From positions 176,001 through 240,000 of the forward strand of contig JACYXH010000522.1 in assembly GCA_026745465.1 (NCBI GenBank): a stretch of DNA of 64,000 bases. The letters run 5' to 3'. This document shows, piece after piece, positions 40,761-52,949 of the stretch. The translations under genes and the position numbers were made by a program. Each line of letters opens with the position of its first letter. Position 1 is the stretch's first letter. Under the pieces are notes generated by a model, which saw only the letters and a list, made by a program, of their open reading frames with translations, was not told where the DNA came from and searched no databases. The DNA comes from Lota lota (lineage: Eukaryota > Chordata > Actinopteri > Gadiformes > Lotidae).

Positions 40761-41022
40761 TCTGTGCGTGTGTATATGTGTGGGTGTCTATGTATGTGTG
40801 TGTGTGTGTGTCTATGCGTGTGTGTGTGTGCATGTGTTGGAAAGATGTATTGACATAGAGGTCAATATTCCACCACGTAAACCAAAAACACATCACAGAT
40901 ATAATCTGATTTTCATTGATTTTATTGTTATGGATTTCATGGTTAAAACATTTCTGGTGCATGATTAAGTAAAGGCCCAGGGCTATTTTTACACTGGGTT
41001 AAAGTTATTTGGGAAAATGTCA

Positions 41023-41156
<134 letters not shown>

Positions 41157-41473
41157 GAGCATACAGTAACAGCTGTGCAGTAGCCAAAGTTGGAGACCAT
41201 TTGGGTGCACATTCAAAGGTATCATTTATAACAACAATAATCAGCAACATACCATTTAAAGAATAGCATAGTAAGACTTCTAAAGCTTTGCTTCTGTCTA
41301 ATGATATCAACTAAAAGGAGCATTGGTGGTTTGAAAAGACTGTATGCTGTTCTTGCTGAATTTGAGAGTAATCGGCTAATGTAAACAGAGAACATTTCTA
41401 AAAAGTTCTTTATGTAAAATGCTGTTGCTATAGTCAACAAGTGTGTTCGAGTGAATTCAGAAACAGGTCACTT

Positions 41474-41600
41474 AAGGAACAGGTGATGGGCATCTTGGAT
41501 GGGTACAGGTAGGTTGCATTGCTGACCTTGGGGATCGAACCCAGTACATTCTGAATAGGATCTGAATACCACTGCACACCACTAGCCCCTTTTGTTTGAG
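41474..41600 (-). mobile_element. tRNA-derived SINE
   Basis: The minus strand carries GTACTGGGTTCGATCCCCAA (B-box) followed by ACCTACCTGTACCCATCC, the same order as the plus-strand SINEs at 45.3 and 53.2 kb. Confidence 0.65.
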
Positions 41601-41849
41601 CCCTTCCACTTTATCTCATTCAGTGTTCTCACTGAACACTGGAAAAAACCCTCTCACTTACTTTGAAAGTAATTTGTCTTGTGAAGGTTAAGGAGTCAGC
41701 ACACTTTGCACTAAAACCATTTTTATGAAATGTGAAATGTGATATTGGCCCTTGTAATTCTACTAAAACTTACTCACTCTGATAAATAGACACCCTGATA
41801 TAACAATTCCCAGCTGAGAACATACTGTTCCACGTTTCTTTTAGTAGAG

Positions 41850-42305
41850 ATAGAATGGTTCTTTAAACCCCATTGAAAGCTCCACAATGTTACGTTTCAC
41901 TGAGGCTTAGTTTTGGCAAAACATATGTACGTTTCTAAATATCTCTCGATTTTTTTTCTTCCTTACACGACTCAAATGACCCAGAGAATCTAGCTCTCAA
42001 ACAAAATGTTGTTGTTGCCGACATAGGGCGAGAAAATACAATGAGAGGATGTGATGTCATGATAGCTGACTAACATTTGGTGAAGTGTAAGACCCAAGTA
42101 ATCTTTTGGTTTTACCGTAAACATCAAAAGGATTTGGCTGACGCAGACGCTTCCTGCTTTGTAGTTCTCTTCAAGTCGATAATGTCACCGTCGTGTTCAA
42201 GGGCCAACGATGCTTCTTGGCGCTGCTACGCTAACTCTGGCCAGAGAGGCTGCTAGTGTACCAAGCGACAAGTAGGATGGTGGTACGCTGAGTGTCTGTA
42301 GGAGA
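41850..42305 (+). repeat. dispersed repeat family X, copy 1
   Basis: About 450 bp similar, in the same orientation, to 45955-46500: ATTGAAAGCTCCACAATG, AAATATCTCTCGAT, GAAAATACAATGAGAGGA, ATAGCTGACTA and GGGCCAA occur in the same order. Non-coding; class unknown. Confidence 0.75.
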
Positions 42306-42539
42306 GGAGGTGGTGGGTGTAGAGTTTTGAAGGGGCAGCAGACACAGAGAATTGATTGGGTGTGTGATTTGGTGTCATTAACGATGGCTGCAGTCGCTTG
42401 CGCCCCACATCACCTTGTCTCACTCAGCAGAGGAGAGAGTCCTATAAATCCAACTAGGAACATAAAGACTGCTCTGGACACAGACAGACAGACAGACAGA
42501 CATACTGACTGACTTACTGACTGACTCTGTTGTGCTCTG

Positions 42540-42805
42540 TCTCCAACCTCTTTCTCTCTCACTCCCACATCCTCACCTTTCTCTCCCCCTTTATCCGTCC
42601 TTACCCCCTCACTGCCTCCTCTCATCCTCTCCCACTCACTCTTTCTTCCTCCCCCTCTCCCCCTTTCTCTCTCCCCCTCTCTTTCTCCCTCCCCCTCGCT
42701 CTCTTTGTCTTTTACTCTATCTCTCGCCCTCTCGTTCTCTTTCTCTTTCCCTCTCCCTCTCTCTCTTTCCCTCTCACCCTCTCTCTCTCTCTCTCTCTTG
42801 CCCTC
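42540..42805. repeat. pyrimidine-rich low-complexity region
   Basis: CTCTCTCCCC-type sequence, preceded by a short CAGA repeat (42478-42502). The reverse-strand Arg/Glu-rich frame is compositional. Confidence 0.85.
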
Positions 42806-42994
42806 TGAATAAATATCATTGAGAGATGGCAGTGACGTGCGTATCCGGCAGCTCACGTCGTAAATAACCGCAGAAGAGAGCTGGAGCGTCGGGGGTGGGG
42901 GGGGGGGAAAGAAGAGGGTAGGGAGTAATTTCTCAGAGAGGGTGAGGGAATGAGTTGGAAGCAAGCACCGTCTGTTTGTGAAACTCAGGCAGAA

Positions 42995-44451
42995 GAGACT
43001 AGCATGTAGTTCCTCTAATTACCTTTAGGTGGTTCACTGTAGAGGCTAGCATGTAGTTCCTCTAACAGCCTTTAGGTGGTTCACTATAGAGACTATTATA
43101 TAGTTCCTCTAACAGCCTTTAGGTGGTTCACTGTAGAGGCTAGCATGTAGTTCCTCTAACAGCCTTTAGGTGGTTCACTATAGAGACTATTATATAGTTC
43201 CTCTAACAGCCTTTAGGTGGTTCACTGTAGAGGCTAGCATGTAGTTCCTCTAACAGCCTTTAGGTGGTTCACAGTAGAGACTAGCATGTAGTTCCTCTAA
43301 CGGCCTTTAGGTGGTTCACAGTAGAGACGAGCATGTAGTTCCTCTAACGGCCTTTAGGTGGTTCAGTGTAGAGACTAGCATGTAGTTCCTCTAACAGCCT
43401 TTAGGTGGTTCACTGTAGAGGCTAGCATGTAGTTCCTCTAACAGCCTTTAGGTGGTTCACAGTAGAGACTAGCATGTAGTTCCTCTAACGGCCTTTAGGT
43501 GGTTCACAGTAGAGACTAGCATGTAGTTCCTCTAACGGCCTTTAGGTGGTTCACAGTAGAGACGAGCATGTAGTTCCTCTAACGGCCTTTAGGTGGTTCA
43601 GTGTAGAGACTAGCATGTAGTTCCTCTAACAGCCTTTAGGTGGTTCACTGTAGAGGCTAGCATGTAGTTCCTCTAACAGCCTTTAGGTGGTTCACAGTAG
43701 AGACTAGCATGTAGTTTCTCTAACGGCCTTTAGGTGGTTCACAGTAGAGACTAGCATGTAGTTCCTCTAACGGCCTTTAGGTGGTTCACAGTAGAGACGA
43801 GCATGTAGTTCCTCTAACGGCCTTTAGGTGGTTCAGTGTAGAGACTAGCATGTAGTTCCTCTAACAGCTATTAGGTGGATCACAGTAGAGACTAGCATGT
43901 AGTTCCTCTAACGGCCTTTAGGTGGTTCACAGTAGAGACGAGCATGTAGTTCCTCTAACGGCCTTTAGGTGGTTCAGTGTAGAGACTAGCATGTAGTTCC
44001 TCTAACAGCCTTTAGGTGGTTCACAGTAGAGACTAGCATGTAGTTCCTCTAACGGCCTTTAGGTGGTTCACAGTAGAGACGAGCATGTAGTTCCTCTAAC
44101 GGCCTTTAGGTGGTTCAGTGTAGAGACTAGCATGTAGTTCCTCTAACAGCCTTTAGGTGGTTCACAGTAGAGACTAGCATGTAGTTCCTCTAACGGCCTT
44201 TAGGTGGTTCACAGTAGAGACGAGCATGTAGTTCCTCTAACGGCCTTTAGGTGGTTCACAGTAGAGACTAGCATGTAGTTCCTCTAACAGCTTTTAGGTG
44301 GTTCAGTGTAGAGACTAGCATGTAGTTCCTCTAACAGCTATTAGGTGGATCACAGTAGAGACTAGCATGTAGTTCCTCTAACAGCTATTAGGTGGATCAC
44401 AGTAGAGACTAGCATGTAGTTCCTCTAACAGCCTCTAGGTGGTTCACGGTA
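42995..44451 (+). repeat. 47-bp minisatellite, exactly 31 units, nested higher-order repeats
   Basis: The unit begins GAGACTAGCATGTAGTTCCT and ends TTTAGGTGGTTCACAGTA. 1457 bp is 31 x 47 with no indel: starts at 42995, 43042, 43089 and so on to 44405. Variants (GAGGCT, GAGACTATTATAT, GAGACGAGC, AACGGCC versus AACAGCC, CAGTGTA versus CACAGTA) recur in blocks of 2 (units 2-5), 4-5 (units 6-18) and 3 (units 19-27). Confidence 0.98.
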
Positions 44452-45275
44452 GGTGATGACACCCTGTCACCATTTTAAGTCACGTAGATTCAATGGCATG
44501 CTGCATAGGGCTTACAGGTGATAGGGATAGCCTTAATCTAGTTTTGTTTGGTAGGTTGCCGGTGACCATACCTTGTCTTAATCTTTTCAGTGGCCAGTGA
44601 AGCCAGTGTTTCTCTATGCACCCGACAATAAAATAGTTGAACTCGAACAACGGGAAGAAATGTTATTTAATGCTCGTAATACAAAGCCAATAAACGTTTT
44701 CTTTGTTCTGTTAGGATCTCGGTGGCTGTTTCATCTTAAAATTGTGTAATTTGCAACAGTCCTGGTTGACTGTTACATTTCATTGAAAGTGATCACGGAC
44801 TGAATAATGATTTTTCTTTGGTGCGAGGCCGCCATTCAAGTCCTGCCATCAATGTTGTGCCAAATATGGATTTTTTCCATCTATATTTTTGTCACATATC
44901 TATGGTCGTCAGTTGAGCTGCCTCTGGTCCACTCCCACCCACGCGCTCGCTGTCTCTGATGGTTTTATATTGTTGGAAGCCAGCGTCACAGGAAGTTACT
45001 GTTCTGTCCCGGTGTTTCTGTATTGCATCACGCTGTGGTGTGATAGACATGTGGTTGTTCGATGTTGTAGTGAGGACTAAGCAGGTCAATTCTTGTGGGT
45101 CATTGGGGTTGATGTATGTATGGAGTCTTATCTCCTAATTGGGCAAGTGGCACTGTCTATTAACATGGTTTATTTATTTAGCACTTTAAAAGAAATGCAC
45201 ATTCCAATGAAGTGGATCTATTTAATCCATTATTTAATTAAATGAAATTGATTCATTTTGGGTGATTGATGAAAC
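44452..45275. other. unique intronic DNA
   Basis: No gene or repeat family recognised. Confidence 0.4.
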
Positions 45276-45277
45276 CC

Positions 45278-45470
45278 CCTCCTCTATTAGGGGGTGTGGG
45301 ACAGGATGACAACCAGCCAAAAAGCACTGGGTTCAATCCCCAATGTCCACAGGGATCCAATTATATTCCTAACTCCCTACCTGTTCCTTTATGACATGTG
45401 TCTGAAAGCACTGTAAGTCACTTTCGGATAAAAGCGTCTGCGGAATGACTAAATTATAGTACGAAAAATG
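45278..45470 (+). mobile_element. tRNA-derived SINE, near full length
   Basis: B-box-containing CTGGGTTCAATCCCCAATGT, then TCCTTTATGACATGTGTCTG and the tail CTGTAAGTCACTTTCGGATA followed by AAAGCGTCTGC. Head and tail are both present. Confidence 0.8.
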
Positions 45471-45954
45471 AAATAATTGCATTGTATCTCCCATGAGATA
45501 CAATGGTGCTGAGGAGAGTGACCGTTTTCCTCCCAGTGAGTGTTCCGTCCTCTGACCTCACCAGCTCAGTCTATCCCTGGACGATGAGAAGGAGACTAGA
45601 GAAGGAGACTAGAGAAGGATACTAAAGGCTTCGGCTAGAAGATAAATGCTCCCATTCTCCCACTCAATACTACTTGAACCTGAATGAATGGGAATAGAGA
45701 GAAAAGGTGTGTGTGTCTGTGTGTCTGTGAGGCAGAAGAGGTAGAGTGGAAGAGAGAAGCAAGGCAGCCTTTTTGTTATTAAGTGTTAATAGCAAACGCA
45801 CACGTTAATGACAAACGCACAAAAATCCCAAACACATGTCTGTACTGTAAACACGCCCACCCTATATACCTATATACCTGAAAAAATGAAGGGAAGGAAT
45901 GGAGAATGATAGACGGAGAGATTGATAGAAAAAGAGAGCGAGAGAGATGGAGCG

Positions 45955-46500
45955 TTTTATGAATAAGTGTTCATAAAACCTGATTGAAAGCTCCACAATG
46001 ACACTTTTCACTGCATAGTTTTTGCGAAACGTGTACAAGTTATTAAATATCTCTAGATTAAACGCTATCCTTCCGCAACTCAATTAACCCCAGGGAATCT
46101 AGCGCTCAAACTAATTTGGTCTGTGCCGGGAAAATACAATGAGAGGACATGATGTCAAAACGCATAGCTGACTATTATTTAGTAAAGTGTAAAGCCAATA
46201 ATTTGTTTTGGTTTTACCAAAACATATCAAGAAGATCTCACAATTACCTGGTGTGAAGACATGGACGCTTCGTGCTTCGTAGTTTTTTGTTGTTGTCCTC
46301 ATGTTCATGTTGTCCACAGTGTCACGTCTCGCTAAAGGGCCAATGGTGCTCTATGTTGCTGCTAGGCTAACTGGCCTGAGAGGCCGCTAGTGTGCCAAGA
46401 GACTCTGGCTTGGCGTGTGCCAGAGTTAGCGCTTAGCGTGCCAAGCGCTAACTCTGGCTAAAGTGGTGATAGGGGCGTGTCTGTAGGAAGTAAGAAAGAC
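45955..46500 (+). repeat. dispersed repeat family X, copy 2
   Basis: Second copy of the family at 41850. It also contains a perfect hairpin with 16-bp arms, GCCAGAGTTAGCGCTT (46419-46434) and its complement (46443-46458), loop 8 nt. Confidence 0.75.
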
Positions 46501-47260
46501 AAGTAAGACATTTACTCAAATCCACCAGAGAAGAAAACAAGGGGAAGAAATGAAGAATGAGAGAATGAGATGGAGGGATTGATATAAGGAGAGTGGGAGA
46601 GTGACAGAGAGCAGGAAAGAGATGGTTAAAGAGGGGTAGACGTTAGACGAATAGATGGATTTATGGAGAGATGTATAAAGTTGAATGTTTTCCGTTGGCT
46701 TAATTCTTCACTGATGAATGCCAGGGGCCCATTAAATCTGTGTTTGTTTGTGTCGTCAATTACAAATGAATCATCTTGGTGTATGTTTCGTTTAGTGCAC
46801 ATCTTTGCACTTTCTGACTAAGTAATCTCAAAGCCAAGTGTGTGACAATGTGAGTGCACAAAAATACACAATGGTCTTCTATACACATTTAAAATCGCTC
46901 TACTGGGCAGCTAACTGTCACCTCTGAGCATTACACGCTAACACGATGGACATACGAGAATGTGCGCGCACACACACGCAAAAACATACTCTGTCAGCAA
47001 CGGGTTTTAAACACACGAGAGAGAGAGAAAGAGAGAGACTATTGACAGGCAGAGATTGCGTTCACCATGCTGTCCGATACACACTTAGCCCATTTCCCCG
47101 AAGGCCCACACACACATATGGCTGATGGATGGGCTAAGGATAGGCTGGTGGTGTGCAGGGGAGTGTTCTAGTGCCATATCGATGCAATTGATCCATGCTA
47201 GCAGAGTTAAAGAATCAGCGCCTTGCATCTTGTAGCCGCAATCTGCTTAGAGACAGACAC
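46500..47260. other. unique and purine-rich intronic DNA
   Basis: No gene recognised; mild GA-richness at 46500-46680. Confidence 0.4.
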
Positions 47261-47261
47261 G

Positions 47262-47269
47262 CACGCACG

Positions 47270-47309
<40 letters not shown>

Positions 47310-47331
47310 CATAGACACCCACACATATATG

Positions 47332-47365
<34 letters not shown>

Positions 47366-47428
47366 TACACACACACATGCATAGACACCCACACATATAT
47401 GCACACACAGACACACACACACACACAC
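47262..47428. repeat. (CA)n with duplicated ATGCATAGACACCCACACAT module
   Basis: (GCAC)n, then CA runs interrupted twice by the same 20-bp module. Confidence 0.92.
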
Positions 47429-47429
47429 G

Positions 47430-48815
47430 CTTCATGCTCTGCTTTGTTAGCGAAAACATTTGTTAGCCTACACGTGCTTTTTGTTAGCGGAAACATGCTA
47501 ACACAGAGCTCTGTCTTTCGTTTGAAGACTGACGCTATTAGGCTAATTTGTAACAGTGTCTGCTGGTGGAAAACTAATTAGCCACTATTATATGCTAACT
47601 GCTACGTTTTGTGACTGTGGAAACATGGTGAAATAATGAGGTTGTTGTGTGGATTTTGTTTGTTGTCGGGGGTTTGTACTGTGCCTGTGTTTGTTTTCCT
47701 GCTGAGAGAATACATGTGTCTGTTTGTGTGTGTGTGTATCTCAAACGTGTAAAACAGATTTTCCCTCTGACAACAGGTCACACCTTGTCTCCATCGTATG
47801 TGTGTGTGTGTATAAATAAATAAATAAATATAATCATGGGTATGTAATGTATGAGTCATAGTGTGTGTGGATGCGTGGATGCACAGCCTTATGCATATTA
47901 CGTGTGTGTGTGTGTGCACTCATCCATCCGGGTAAGTGGGTGTGTTTATGTGAATAGCCTATCAAGCATGGCCAATTAGCGTGAACAGTTAGCAGCGCGT
48001 GTGTTCCAGCTCTATCACCCCCGTAGCCCCTTGCAGGAGTGCCCTGCCCTCACACACACACAGATCCATCCTGCCTCAGGACCCTGAAGCCCACCATGTG
48101 TAGCCCGTGATATGCCTCTCTTCAGGTGTTGTAAAGAGATACTGATCAGAAGAGAGAAACGAGGGGGGGGGGGGGGAATGTGGAAAATTGATTTTAGGAG
48201 ATGGAGAGAGTATAGAACCTACCTGGTAACAAGTAACAACGACAAGCTGGTTGTTGCCCTAGCATGGTGTGTGTGTGTGTGTGTGTGTGTTTGTGAGAAT
48301 TTGATTAATTAAAATGTAAAATGCTCTGCGTTTGGTCGTAGAGGCAAGCGCAGAATAAACAGTCGATTTGACATTTGATTATTGAGATGAAACAGTCGGG
48401 GGGGGGGGGACCGGATGGGGTGGGGGTTATTATTGAGATGGCCTCGCCCAAATGCCAACGAGTGGTACTTTCAAAATAACAGCGTGGGCCTGCTGCTAAC
48501 ACCGTGATACCCCTGGCGTATCCTGATGTGAAATGATTCTATATGAACAGCTCACACGGACGCCGCGCGAATAAAATGCATTGCCACGGTCCCGTGTGAA
48601 GGGGAAGCACTGGTGTTTTCCCCTGGTTGCGGGGCCCGGACTGCCGTTTACCTGGCCCCTACCATTTCCCATCAGCCCTTGCTCCGCTTCCCGTTATTAT
48701 TCCCGTTATTATTTCCCCCCCCCCACGCCGCACCGCTGCGAGCGGCTGACACCTCATCAAGTCGCCGGCCGCCACAATCAGCTCTTTCTTCCCGGGGGAC
48801 CATCACTCGCCATAG
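47430..48815. other. mostly unique intronic DNA
   Basis: Contains short GT runs, an AATA run at about 47812-47830, and G runs at about 48163 and 48400. No gene recognised. Confidence 0.4.
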
Positions 48816-48820
48816 TGCAC

Positions 48821-48900
48821 GTGATGGTGTCGGTGTGCACGTGATGGTGTCGGTGTGCACGTGATGGTGTCGGTGTGCACGTGATGGTGTCGGTGTGCAC
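48821..48900. repeat. 20-bp minisatellite, 4 perfect copies
   Basis: GTGATGGTGTCGGTGTGCAC repeated four times without change. Confidence 0.97.
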
Positions 48901-49289
48901 GTGTAGAAGCCACGCTTAGTTTCTTGTTTCTCATTCGTACGCAGCAGATCACTTTTCTCATTCCACCTCCTCCATACCCCATCCTCACTAATCTTCCTCA
49001 GACACATTTTTATACTCCTTCCACCTTCAATATCCTCTTCATCATTCTCCTCATCTATCTTCTGCTTCCTCACCCTCTCCCTCATTCTCACACTCCTTCT
49101 CTTCTTCCTTCCAGCTCTGTCATTCCAGCTTCCTCGCCCTCTTCCTCCTCCTCCTCCTCCTCGACCGCTCCCTCACCCTTAGCCTCTTCCTCATCCTCTT
49201 CCTCATCCCCCTACTCTTTCACATCCTCTACCTCTGCATGGAAGATAGCCTGACATCTCCAGATCATTTCGGAAATGCATATTAGTCTG

Positions 49290-49690
49290 GAACCTCTCAG
49301 GTCATTTTCGATTTCCAAGGGGCCTTATCAACGGCCGCAGACCAAGATTTCTCTGGACGTAATTAGATAGACTTTCAACCAATAAGAGCAACGAAACGTG
49401 TGGAACATCAGAGGCAGCCATCTTGGTTGTTAATGAAAATGCCTAAACGGCTCTCCCATAGGGCGCTCCTCTGTCATCGTATAAAACCCGCCCCAAATTT
49501 GATCAGTGGTTGTGATTGGCCCGACACGGGCCAGGTCTGCTGGACACATATGCCAGGGCAAATAAAACATGAGGTCGCAGATTTGTCTGGTGCCCAGCCT
49601 AGGTGGAAGCACCTCTGCTGTGAGACAAGAGTGTTTCAGGGGATCAATAAATCACAGCATTAGCCTGTTGGCTCCAGTGGATCAACCTCC
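49290..49690 (-). mobile_element. non-autonomous mobile element, copy 2
   Basis: Reverse-oriented relative of 4538-4925. It retains one orientation of the segment containing TTGTGATTGGCCCGACACGG and CCAGGTCTGCTGGA, which in copy 1 is present as a palindrome. 49000-49240 before it is CT-rich low-complexity DNA. Confidence 0.65.
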
Positions 49691-50129
49691 AACCGAATCA
49701 ACTAATCTCCCTCTTAGTTCCCTCTCAAAACTAGAAAACAACTGAACTTTGTACTGCAGTGCAACGGACCTTATTCACCCAAGTAGCTGGTTGGTGGGGA
49801 AACCTTCCAGAACCTTTGGGGAAACCATATCAGCTCAATTCGAAAGGCCGTCTAAACGCCACCTGCCTGGGTTGGGACATGGAATGCAGAACTAGAAACA
49901 GGCGAATGCATTGAGTTGTGATGGTTCAAGAAGGTTTCCCCCTCCCAACTCACACATATATAATATATATATATATGTGAAGAAGGTCTATGGCGATCTG
50001 TTGTCATCGAAGGTTGTGTCTGTGGCGACCTAAACAACTGTCACTCTGGTCAGCCGCTCGAGTCCTAAACAGTCTATTTACTGTTAAATAGACGTTAGGA
50101 CTGTTGTCGTGGCAGCTCTACCTGTGCTG

Positions 50130-50525
50130 GGAAACACTGGGTTGTCAGGTAAGGACACCGGTTACGGTTAAAGGCGAAACAAAAGGGATTTATTCAGGAC
50201 GGTATGGAAGAGGGGGGGTTTGAGGAGCGGGCCGTCTTCACACGACCTGGGTCTTAACGGCGGTCTCCTCCTTGGGCTGCTGTGGTTCTCCTTGTGTGGT
50301 TCTTCTTGTCACACGCGCTCTCAGCTTCTCCACCTCGTGGGTCCGATAACCCTTATAGTGACATCACGAGAGGGAGGGTCCACCCACGTCGGATTCAGAA
50401 AGATCAGAAAGATCAGCCGACCACCAGTCCACTGGGCACTCGAGGGTCAGTTGGTCTTTCCATCGTTTATCTGGGTAGACTCGCCCACCCGTGTCCCTAT
50501 AGGGTACAAATAGATGCCCTTTAAA
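50130..50525. other. unidentified GC-richer segment
   Basis: Higher GC than its neighbours, with an open frame of 97 codons (50220-50513) that I do not recognise. It could be a retroelement fragment. No motif supports a gene call. Confidence 0.25.
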
Positions 50526-51277
50526 TGGTTTGGCGAGTGATCACTGATTGATTTTTTTTCAGCTGCTTCCCCTCCAGGTTTTCGATCAGCTGCCAATCAT
50601 GCTACTGATTACTCAGTTCGATGCCCAAATATGGCCTTGTTCCTGATGGGACACTGTTCATGGACCTGAACTTCTAACATCTGAGGGTCTTGGCTCCACG
50701 AATTAGTTGTTGCTGTTGGTAAATTTAGATTAAAAAGTGAACAAAATGTACCTTCAGGTCAACTTATTTCCCCCAAAGTAAGAAGTGTTCATGCCATTGT
50801 GTACATTTACTTGTAAGCAACCCATTTAAAGTAAACATGGAAAATAAACCTTTCACCTCGTCAGCAAATTTTACACGCAAACAACCAAGCAAAGTTTTTT
50901 TGATTGTGAGTCAAACTCCGATTATTAAGTCATAGCAAACCGTAACACTAAAAATATTGCTAACATTGCTACATGGGCTAGACATCCATCAAACTCCAAC
51001 CAATCAATACCCAGCCAAATGCCCAATCCCCAAACCCCGGGCCTGTTTTACTTGGGGATTCATCAGATGAGGGTGGTGGGGCGGTTGTCTTCTCATTCTT
51101 TAAATGAGAGCTTCGGCTCAGGGATTTGCAGTTGATTGGGTACCTGAAGCGTGTTTTTCTCAGTGATTAACTGCTTGGGGTAATCCCTTTTTTTTTAATA
51201 CATTCCTAATTCTGTTTTCCCCTGCAAGCTGTTTATTGTTGATTTTATTTCCACTCTGCAAACTCTTAAGGAAAACA

Positions 51278-51278
<1 letters not shown>
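50526..51278. other. unique intronic DNA
   Basis: AT-rich, nothing recognised. A (GT)n run follows at 51279-51313. Confidence 0.4.
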
Positions 51279-51316
<38 letters not shown>

Positions 51317-51719
51317 TGATCACGAGTGAGTCAGGGAGTCTTTGTATGCGAGTCTGTTTGTGTGTACCCTTATTCAGTCATAAGGTGGTATTTGTGGTGG
51401 CATAGAATGTATGAATTTGCAAATATTTGCGGTGGCTATTACCATGTTCATGCATGTCTTGTCTTCACAAATCAATCTTTGGAAACAAATTGTGTGTGTG
51501 TGTGTGTTGGTGAGGGGCTTTCTCTTCTGAAAGTGCTTGCCATTACAAGTGCAGATGAATTGATTGGAATATAGATTGTCTGGTTCCTCCCAGGACATTG
51601 CACTTTGAAGTAGGTCTGGTTGGTCCGGTGGTGGTCTGAAACATATTGACTTGTGGTTGAAGCTTACGTCTGAAATATACCTCTTCTGCTCCTGTCTTTG
51701 TTTTCCTGTTTGATCTGTG

Positions 51720-52260
51720 GCTCTCCCTTTCTGATCTCTCGACTCACCTCTCCTATCCTCTCTCTCCAACCTTTTCCTTTCCTTTATATCCTCTCCTCCC
51801 ACACCATCTCCTGTCTCCCCATCTCCTCTTACTCTTCCTATGCTCTCCTTCCCCCCGCCTCTCCTCTCCTCTCCTCTCCTCTCCTCTCCTCTCCTCTCCT
51901 CTCCTCTCCTCTCCTCTCCTCTCCTCTCCTCTCCTCTCCTCTCCTCTCCTCTCCTCTCCTCTCCCTCTCTTCCACTTACTCTCCTGCCCACCGCTCCTCT
52001 TCTCTCTTTGCGCTTCCTCTCCCCCCCTTCTCCTCTTTTCTGTTCTGTCCTCTTCTTCCTCCTTCTCCTCCTCCTCCTCTTTCTCTTCCTCCTCCTCCTC
52101 CTGCTTTTTCTCTTCCTCCTCCTCCTCCTCCTTTTTCTCTTCCTCCTCCTCCTCCTCGTCCTCCTCCTCCTCGTCCTCCTCGTCCTCCTCCTCCTCGTCC
52201 TCCTCGTCCTCCTCCTCCTCGTCCTCCTCCTCCTCCTCCTCCTCCTCCTCCTCCTCCCAG
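51720..52260. repeat. pyrimidine tract: (CTCCT)n then (CCT)n, ending at exon 2
   Basis: CT-rich DNA from about 51720; (CTCCT)n pentamers at 51859-51964 (about 21 units); (TCC/CTC)n triplets at about 52040-52258 with TTTTTC and GTC interruptions, forming shorter periodic units such as TCCTCCTCGTCCTCCTCC. The last bases are the exon 2 acceptor. Confidence 0.97.
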
Positions 52261-52479
52261 GTGCTGAAGGGCAGCAAGAAGCTGTCGCTGCGTGTGCGTT
52301 CGGTGGGCCGCATCCCGGGGGGCTACGTCACCAACCACGTGTACACCTGGGTGGACCCCCAGGGCCGCGGCGTCTCCCCACCGCCCGACCTCCCTGAGCA
52401 CCGCAGCAACACCCTGAGGCGCTCCGACAGCCAGCGGCGCAGCAACCTGCAGCTGCTGCAGGACGGCGACGAGAAGAAG
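52261..52479 (+). CDS. whrn: whirlin exon 2 (end of PDZ1 and linker)
   Basis: Second coding exon, 73 codons, phase 0 at both ends. It starts with V-LKGSKKLSL, the last helix end and final strand of PDZ1, directly continuing HAEAVK of exon 1. It then carries RIPGGYVTNHVYTWVDPQGR, a block I recognise as nearly invariant in vertebrate whirlin. A Pro/Ser/Arg-rich linker follows, ending LLQDGDEKK. The acceptor is CCTCCTCCCAG|GTG at the end of a very long pyrimidine repeat. The donor is AAG|GTGAGG, close to consensus. In the exon frame the reading frame stays open through the downstream 20-bp minisatellite to a stop at about 53098-53100, so intron retention would append about 206 repeat-encoded residues. 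The exon is GC-rich compared with its AT-richer surroundings, as a conserved exon would be. Confidence 0.95.
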
Positions 52480-52510
52480 GTGAGGTCGCTGCATTGGAAC
52501 GCGGGGGGAG

Positions 52511-52870
52511 GGGTGTGGTCGCATGGGCAGGGGTGTGGTCGCATGGGGAGGGGTGTGGTCGCATGGGCAGGGGTGTGGTCGCATGGGCAGGGGTGTGGTC
52601 GCATGGGGAGGGGTGTGGTCGCATGGGGAGGGGTGTGGTCGCATGGGGAGGGGTGTGGTCGCATGGGGAGGGGTGTGGTCACATGGGGAGGGGTGGGGTC
52701 GCATGGGGAGGGGTGGGGTCGCATGGGGAGGGGTGTGGTCGCATGGGGAGGGGTGGGGTCGCATGGGGAGGGGTGGGGTCGCATGGGGAGGGGTGGGGTC
52801 GCATGGGGAGGGGTGTGGTCGCATGGGGAGGGGTGTGGTCACATGGAGAGGGGTGTGGTCGCATGGGCGG
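52511..52870. repeat. G-rich 20-bp minisatellite, 18 units, after exon 2
   Basis: GGGTGTGGTCGCATGGGGAG repeated 18 times without indel, with variants GGGCAG, GGGTGGGGTC and ACATGG. Starts 31 nt after the exon 2 donor. Runs of 3-5 G could form G-quadruplexes. Confidence 0.97.
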
Positions 52871-52949
52871 TCGTTTTGACGCCCGGTCATATTTTCTGGG
52901 GTTTGTATTTATGTCCTTCCCTCTGTTCGTGTTTCTTTGTGTGCAACCA

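Noticed and set aside
42995..44451. Possible CRISPR-like array
   Set aside because: Units are contiguous 47-bp copies with no unique spacers, in a vertebrate intron; it is a minisatellite.
51698..52397. Several 180-300-codon frames on both strands around exon 2
   Set aside because: They arise from (CTCCT)n/(CCT)n and the 20-bp array. Only the 73 codons at 52261-52479 match whirlin.
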